Source: JBKECA01 sp047973435 (GTDB lineage Bacteria; Planctomycetota; Planctomycetia; Planctomycetales; Planctomycetaceae). Taken from it: a stretch of DNA of 5,875 nt. The position numbers were made by a program, and so were the translations under genes. The notes beneath the pieces were generated by a model. The model was not told the origin of the DNA and ran no database searches. It saw nothing but the letters and a program-made list of their open reading frames with translations. Position 1 is the first letter of the stretch; the number at the start of each line of letters is the position of its first letter. Positions 1-5,875 of the stretch are shown here, piece by piece. Where the stretch lies: the NCBI GenBank assembly GCA_047973435.1, contig JBKECA010000348.1:1-5875 (forward strand), read 5' to 3'.

Positions 1-975
1 GCCACGGGGAAGTTTCCGTATCTCGGTCGCTTTCCGACCGACTGTGTTGGTAACACCGCCACCGACGTGCGGCTGCTGCAGTCGAACCAGGCGCTCGTCG
101 CACATGTGGGACCGTGGGCCACTGGTTACCTGGAGACGCTGTTTTCGGACGTATTCACCTTTCCGACATTCAGTCAGGGGAGCTTTCAGATGCGACAGGC
201 GTACGTCGTGCTGGGAAACTCCGAGCTGACGCCGTTCTACGCCTTCGCCGGAAAGAAGAATGTGTCGTTCGGCGACTTCTCGACGCTCAGCCCGTTCACT
301 CAAGCGGTCCCGTGGCATTACTTCGCACCGGTGGCAGAGGGCGCCGGGGGGGGCTTTGCCGCCGCTGGCTGGAATGGAACGGTGTCGGTGCTGAATGGCA
401 GTCGTGGCATTCGCGTGGCGGACTCGGCCGAAAAGGGGCATCTGAACAACTTCGCGGCGAACCTCAGCTATGCCTGGCAGCCGAATGATCTGGTGCGGGT
501 TCAGGTGGGCGGGGGATATCTGCACGGGACGATTTACGATGGATCGGTGGCTGAGCACACAAACCCGCAGATCACCGGACCACGCAATGGGGCCTGGGAC
601 GTGAATGCTCACGTCCAGTTGGGCGGCTGGCATGTGGCGGGGGAGTATGTGCAGACGCAGAACGACTGGCCGATCGTGCAGCACGAGGTGATTGCCTATC
701 GCACGGAGGCGGCCTACGACTTCAGCGAAACGGCCGGTGCGCCGCTCTGGCTGTCGGCAAGCTGGAGTGAAGGAATTCAAGGGGCATCCGGGACGCCCTG
801 GGAATTCAACCGGCAACTGGTGCTGGGGGCCAAGTGGACTTTCAACCCGCACGCGTTCTTGACCTGCGAATATGTGCGCAGCACGGGGTTTGCACCGCTG
901 ATCGGCATTACTCAGGTGAGCGATCTGTCGGTGGAGCAGAACAGTCTGGTGTTTGGCCTGGTGCTGACGCTCTGA
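1..975 (+). CDS. Outer-membrane beta-barrel protein, LbtU-like porin (5' truncated)
   Basis: The frame is open from the first base to a TGA at 973-975, so this is the last 324 residues of a longer protein whose start, signal peptide and any N-terminal region lie outside the window. The visible part is typical of an outer-membrane barrel: alternating hydrophobic and polar residues, many Gly, Trp and Tyr, and short strands separated by turns rich in Asn, Gly and Asp. The segment GKKNVSFGDF (about residues 84-93) resembles the 'GK..V.FG.F' strand of LbtU-like siderophore porins and related families. The likely role is passage of a small solute or siderophore across the outer membrane; this is inference. 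The protein ends in Leu rather than the C-terminal Phe common in such barrels. An upstream in-frame GTG at 67 is not a plausible start, because coding character continues above it. Barrel call firm; family and substrate uncertain. Confidence 0.72.
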   Translation, partial: ATGKFPYLGRFPTDCVGNTATDVRLLQSNQALVAHVGPWATGYLETLFSDVFTFPTFSQGSFQMRQAYVVLGNSELTPFYAFAGKKNVSFGDFSTLSPFTQAVPWHYFAPVAEGAGGGFAAAGWNGTVSVLNGSRGIRVADSAEKGHLNNFAANLSYAWQPNDLVRVQVGGGYLHGTIYDGSVAEHTNPQITGPRNGAWDVNAHVQLGGWHVAGEYVQTQNDWPIVQHEVIAYRTEAAYDFSETAGAPLWLSASWSEGIQGASGTPWEFNRQLVLGAKWTFNPHAFLTCEYVRSTGFAPLIGITQVSDLSVEQNSLVFGLVLTL

Positions 976-1056
976 GAGCGCTCTCCGAGAAGCTGGCCGT
1001 CAATCTCAGTCGCATTCCGCGCCTTGCCGGGCAGCGTCGGGGAGGTCTCTGGCCAA

Positions 1057-1506
1057 TTACTGCGCTGCGGCGGCTGGCATCGGCGTTGGCCCGCGATCGT
1101 CACCCGGCGCGACGCACGCCGCGGGACCGCAGCCTCCATTCGAGTCAGTTCCTGTCCTGGGTTTCCCGCAATACCGGCAGACAGGCTTGGCTTCCCATTG
1201 GATGACGCACTTCTCGCCGCATTCGATGGTCTGCTTCTTAAGGCGATGCACGCAGATCACGCGGGCGCACCGGGGTGTGCAGCAACTTTGCCAGGGGAGC
1301 CGGACCTTCGGCACGCAGATGTGTTCGCATTCGACGTCAAACCCGGACTTCTCGATCTTCTCTTGTTCGCATGTAGGACAGCAAACCCAGTTCACCTGGC
1401 AGCCGCAGCCGGTCGGCTTGCAACCGCCGCACAGCCAGCCCGCCTGGGCCAGACTGGCGAGGCAGGAGGCCAGCAGAAATGTCAGGCAGGTCAGGCGGCG
1501 GGGCAT
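1057..1506 (-). CDS. Cysteine-rich exported protein, planctomycete-type
   Basis: This encodes a 149-residue protein of unknown function. Residues 1-22 form a signal peptide: Arg-Arg after the Met, a hydrophobic core, then Ala-Gln-Ala before Gly23. A lipobox-like Leu-Ala-Ser-Cys ending at Cys15 is an alternative, which would make it a lipoprotein. The part after residue 22 has 19 Cys in 127 residues, many as CxxC, CC or CxC pairs (for example CGGC, CGC, CRYC). This suggests disulfide cross-linking or metal binding outside the cytoplasm. The core VECEHICVPKVRLPW (about 58-72), a basic 'RLKKQTIEC' stretch and a 'CRYCGK' motif resemble a recurring family of planctomycete secreted proteins as I remember it. 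The tail is rich in Gly, Pro and Ala. I chose the ATG at 1506 over the in-frame ATG at 1527 because AAGG lies 8 nt upstream and the signal peptide then begins at once. The gene follows the OprO/P-type porin by 72 bp on the same strand, so co-transcription is possible. Confidence 0.75.
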   Translation of the reverse strand: MPRRLTCLTFLLASCLASLAQAGWLCGGCKPTGCGCQVNWVCCPTCEQEKIEKSGFDVECEHICVPKVRLPWQSCCTPRCARVICVHRLKKQTIECGEKCVIQWEAKPVCRYCGKPRTGTDSNGGCGPAACVAPGDDRGPTPMPAAAAQ

Positions 1507-1514
1507 GTCTTGAA

Positions 1515-1518
1515 CCTT
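1515..1518 (-). promoter_or_regulatory. Probable ribosome binding site of the Cys-rich gene
   Basis: AAGG on the minus strand sits 8 nt before the ATG at 1506. The alternative ATG at 1527 has only a GC-rich GCCGCCG stretch before it. This site therefore decides the start in favour of 1506. The match is short, so the call is moderate. Confidence 0.4.
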
Positions 1519-1578
1519 GGGAAGCATCGGCGGCGGCTGGCGTGCCTGGGCCTGGGGGAGGGAGGCGGTTGATCGACA

Positions 1579-3192
1579 TTAGAAAGCGATCAGGCAGCGC
1601 AGTCCCAGGATGTCGTACTCGGCCTCGGGGAGCATCGCGGCGGTCAGGTTGGCGCTGTCGGTGATCCAGCCGTGCTCCCAATTGAATTGCAGCTTGGCAT
1701 TTTGATTGAAGTACCAGACCAGTCCGAGTGTGGTGTTATGTCCAACGCCTCCCATGAGGTTGCCATCTGTGGCATCGAGATAGCTGTAGCGGGCGGCGAT
1801 TTGCCACGCACCCCAGCCCCCGCCGGTGCCTCCGGAGAGTCGATCGACGAGGAAGAAATTCTCGAACGGAGTTACGCCAGCCAGCGTTCCGGAGTTTCGG
1901 TTCCAGGCCATGTGTTCGCCAGTGAGCATGTAGGCGACGTAACCGTATCCGCCCCAGAAATGGGAAGGACTGTTGGCCGCGCGCTGAACGAAGACATTGT
2001 GGACTTCTCCCACCAGCTGCAGTGGACCGGCATTGAAGACCTGTTCCATGCCCAGTAGTTCGTAAGAGCTGGCATCGTTGATCGCACCGGTGTCGATCCA
2101 GCGACTGCTGGAGCGGCCTTCGGGCCGAGAGGCGAATCGCGCGGAGTTGTTGCGGCTGTTGCCATCAGGATGGGCGATCGCCCCGCTGATCGCCCAGTGA
2201 GCATAGCCGCGACCGTCCGATTGCTCATCGTACCACCAGGTGTTGGCCAGTCGTCCCGCCAGCTCGGGTTGATAGTGATCGTTCACGGCGAAAGCATCGC
2301 TATCCTGCACAAACTCGCCATTGAACAGGCCGTACTGCCAGTTCCAGCGCAGGTCTTCCGAGACACCCAGCGACTGAATTCCAAGTCGACGATAATCCGG
2401 ATTGATGAAGTCCTGTTCGAGTGGTCGTTCGAGAAAGATGTTCTCGTTGCTGCTGTTGAGAGTATCGAGACCGTAGGGCCGTTTCTGGTGACCGATGCGG
2501 ACCTCCTGAAAGACTGGCAGATGTTTGAATCCGAGATAGGCATCACGCCACTCGATCGCATGAGGGTTGGCGAACTCGAGGTCGAAGCGATACAGCATGT
2601 TCTCGCGAATATCGCCGCGGAGCGTCAGCCGCAGACGTCGCAGACCAACTCGATCCTGCGGATCCAGTGGATTGGCGGGTGTCCCTTCGAGCACTTTGAC
2701 GCCGTCGTCGGCATGCGGGAACGACCAGTAGTCCAGGTGTAGTCGTCCATTGACTTTGATCGTGACATTCGACGACCCCGGCAGCACCACACCTTTTCCC
2801 TTCCCCAGGTCGGCGACAAACTTGTCGTACCCGGTGGAGAGCTTCTCGTGGCTGTCGGTTAGTTTTTCCTGACGCTCCGTCAGCGCCTTGAGACTGGCTT
2901 CGAGATCGTCATTTCGCTGGAGCAGCGCATCGATATCGGGACGGGTGGTCGCGGGAGGAACGGCTTTGTCGGTGAAGAGTGCGGTTGCCTGACCGGGATA
3001 AGGGGGGGGCTGATGAGCACGGGTGTCGGCCAGTTCGGACTGCAGTTGGCCGATCTGGGCTTCCGCCTGTTCGAGACGGCGGATCAGCGCGCGCACCTCC
3101 GCGGCACTGACGGGTGGTTCCTCATCCGCCGTCAGCGATGTCGCGGCCAGCGGGAGGCACGCCAGACAGCAGGCAATCCAACGCCATATCAT
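1579..3192 (-). CDS. Phosphate-selective porin OprO/OprP family protein
   Basis: This is a complete 537-residue outer-membrane porin. Residues 1-22 are a signal peptide (Trp/Cys/Leu-rich core ending Leu-Thr-Ala, then acidic residues). Residues about 29-60 and 84-130 are charged heptad-like segments that should form coiled coils, separated by a Pro-rich stretch (61-82). Such an N-terminal helical region often anchors or trimerises envelope proteins. The barrel runs from about 142 to the end. It includes NGRLHLDYW (148-156), a basic RRLRLTLRGDI strand (185-195), RIGHQKRPYGLD (232-243), NIFLERP (251-257) and RRLGIQSLGVSED (268-280), all typical of the Porin_O_P family. It ends in Ile-Ala-Phe, and a C-terminal Phe is the usual barrel-assembly signal. 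OprO and OprP pass phosphate or polyphosphate, but the substrate here cannot be read from sequence, and planctomycetes carry many paralogues. The ATG at 3192 gives a clean signal peptide, although the ribosome binding site is weak (GGAT about 8 nt upstream). Confidence 0.88.
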   Translation of the reverse strand: MIWRWIACCLACLPLAATSLTADEEPPVSAAEVRALIRRLEQAEAQIGQLQSELADTRAHQPPPYPGQATALFTDKAVPPATTRPDIDALLQRNDDLEASLKALTERQEKLTDSHEKLSTGYDKFVADLGKGKGVVLPGSSNVTIKVNGRLHLDYWSFPHADDGVKVLEGTPANPLDPQDRVGLRRLRLTLRGDIRENMLYRFDLEFANPHAIEWRDAYLGFKHLPVFQEVRIGHQKRPYGLDTLNSSNENIFLERPLEQDFINPDYRRLGIQSLGVSEDLRWNWQYGLFNGEFVQDSDAFAVNDHYQPELAGRLANTWWYDEQSDGRGYAHWAISGAIAHPDGNSRNNSARFASRPEGRSSSRWIDTGAINDASSYELLGMEQVFNAGPLQLVGEVHNVFVQRAANSPSHFWGGYGYVAYMLTGEHMAWNRNSGTLAGVTPFENFFLVDRLSGGTGGGWGAWQIAARYSYLDATDGNLMGGVGHNTTLGLVWYFNQNAKLQFNWEHGWITDSANLTAAMLPEAEYDILGLRCLIAF

Positions 3193-3559
3193 GTCGAGAT
3201 CCGTCTCAACTCCAAAACCGTCTTTTCACGCGCTGGGAAGCCTTTAAGATGCGCCCTGGACATCGAATCGACCATTCTCGCCGGTTGACCCATTTGTAAT
3301 TCACGGCAGGAAATCGGTCTTAATTGTGCCGCTCGCCGTCGATCCGAATGCACATCAGGCGCAAAGATCTCTGAATGGGCTGACATTGAGGGTCCCGCGG
3401 GCTTTTCCGTTGCGACGCGGTCACTGGCAACGCCTCCGGCCCAGTCGAGCGGTTTCTCTGCGCTTGTGCCCCGGCGCTGGCGGACTCACCATTCCAGACG
3501 GTAGCGGGTAACATTCGCAAAAGTTGAGAATTTGGTCTGCTACGAGGAGAACAATCGCG
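3193..3559. other. Divergent intergenic region between the porin gene and purL
   Basis: These 367 bp separate two genes that diverge, so promoters for both should lie here. I found no convincing -35/-10 pair on either strand, no sigma-54 type GG/GC element, no tRNA and no riboswitch-like structure. A TTGACC at 3285 and a TTGAGA at 3524 resemble -35 boxes, but neither has a good -10 at the right distance. Small open frames across it lack ribosome binding sites and family resemblance. The part from about 3200 to 3330 is more AT-rich than the rest, which fits promoter DNA for the porin gene. Confidence 0.5.
3544..3549 (+). promoter_or_regulatory. Ribosome binding site of purL
   Basis: GAGGAG, a strong Shine-Dalgarno match, lies 10 nt before the ATG at 3560. 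It fixes the purL start and places the first PurS-like segment at the very N-terminus. Confidence 0.75.

Positions 3560-5875
<2,316 letters not shown>

Noticed and set aside
770..810. Repeated GGAATTCAA at about 771 and 810 in the first gene
   Set aside because: These are two short copies in coding DNA that encode different contexts (GIQG and EFNR). There is no tandem array or element around them, so chance is sufficient.
974..985. Perfect 12-bp palindrome GAGAGCGCTCTC overlapping the stop codon of the first gene
   Set aside because: It has no loop and no following T-run on either strand, so it is not a convincing intrinsic terminator. A self-complementary 12-mer in GC-rich DNA is weak evidence for an operator.
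1024..1572. Plus-strand open frame opposite the Cys-rich gene
   Set aside because: The minus-strand reading gives a signal peptide and patterned cysteines, while this reading gives an Ala/Gly-rich product without features.
3285..3306. TTGACC followed by TAATTC as a possible plus-strand promoter
   Set aside because: The spacing between the boxes is only about 6 bp, far below the 16-18 bp needed, so the pair does not form a sigma-70 type promoter.
3326..3511. Small plus-strand open frame in the intergenic region
   Set aside because: It has no ribosome binding site, an Arg/Leu-rich composition typical of random GC-rich frames, and no recognisable motif.

Overview
The window looks like chromosomal DNA from a planctomycete. 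By eye it is GC-rich. It carries an OprO/OprP-type porin with a long N-terminal coiled-coil region and a cysteine-rich secreted protein with a Val-Glu-Cys ... Ile-Cys-Val-Pro core, both of a style I associate with Planctomycetes. This assignment rests on remembered family resemblance, not on a search.

Layout: (1) 1-975, plus strand, the 3' part of an outer-membrane beta-barrel protein, probably of the LbtU-like siderophore-porin type. (2) 976-1056, a short gap between convergent genes. (3) 1057-1506, minus strand, a small exported cysteine-rich protein. (4) 1579-3192, minus strand, a complete phosphate-selective-porin (OprO/OprP) family protein. It lies just upstream of the cysteine-rich gene, which it may share a transcript with. 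(5) 3193-3559, a divergent intergenic region of 367 bp. (6) 3560-5875, plus strand, purL (phosphoribosylformylglycinamidine synthase), cut off by the window end after 772 codons.

The first three genes are cell-envelope functions: two outer-membrane barrels and one exported Cys-rich protein. purL is a housekeeping gene of purine synthesis with no evident functional link to them.

The most unusual signal lies inside purL. The gene carries two unrelated repeat sequences, both read through in frame and both at inter-domain linkers. One is a heptanucleotide tandem array (CTCAACA, four copies) between two PurS-like halves of the N-terminal domain. The other is a 28-bp REP-like palindrome, followed by a second small inverted repeat, in the linker between the first and second synthase halves. 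They look like dispersed repeats that settled in an essential gene where the protein tolerates extra residues. I saw no CRISPR array, tRNA, rRNA, transposase or phage gene.
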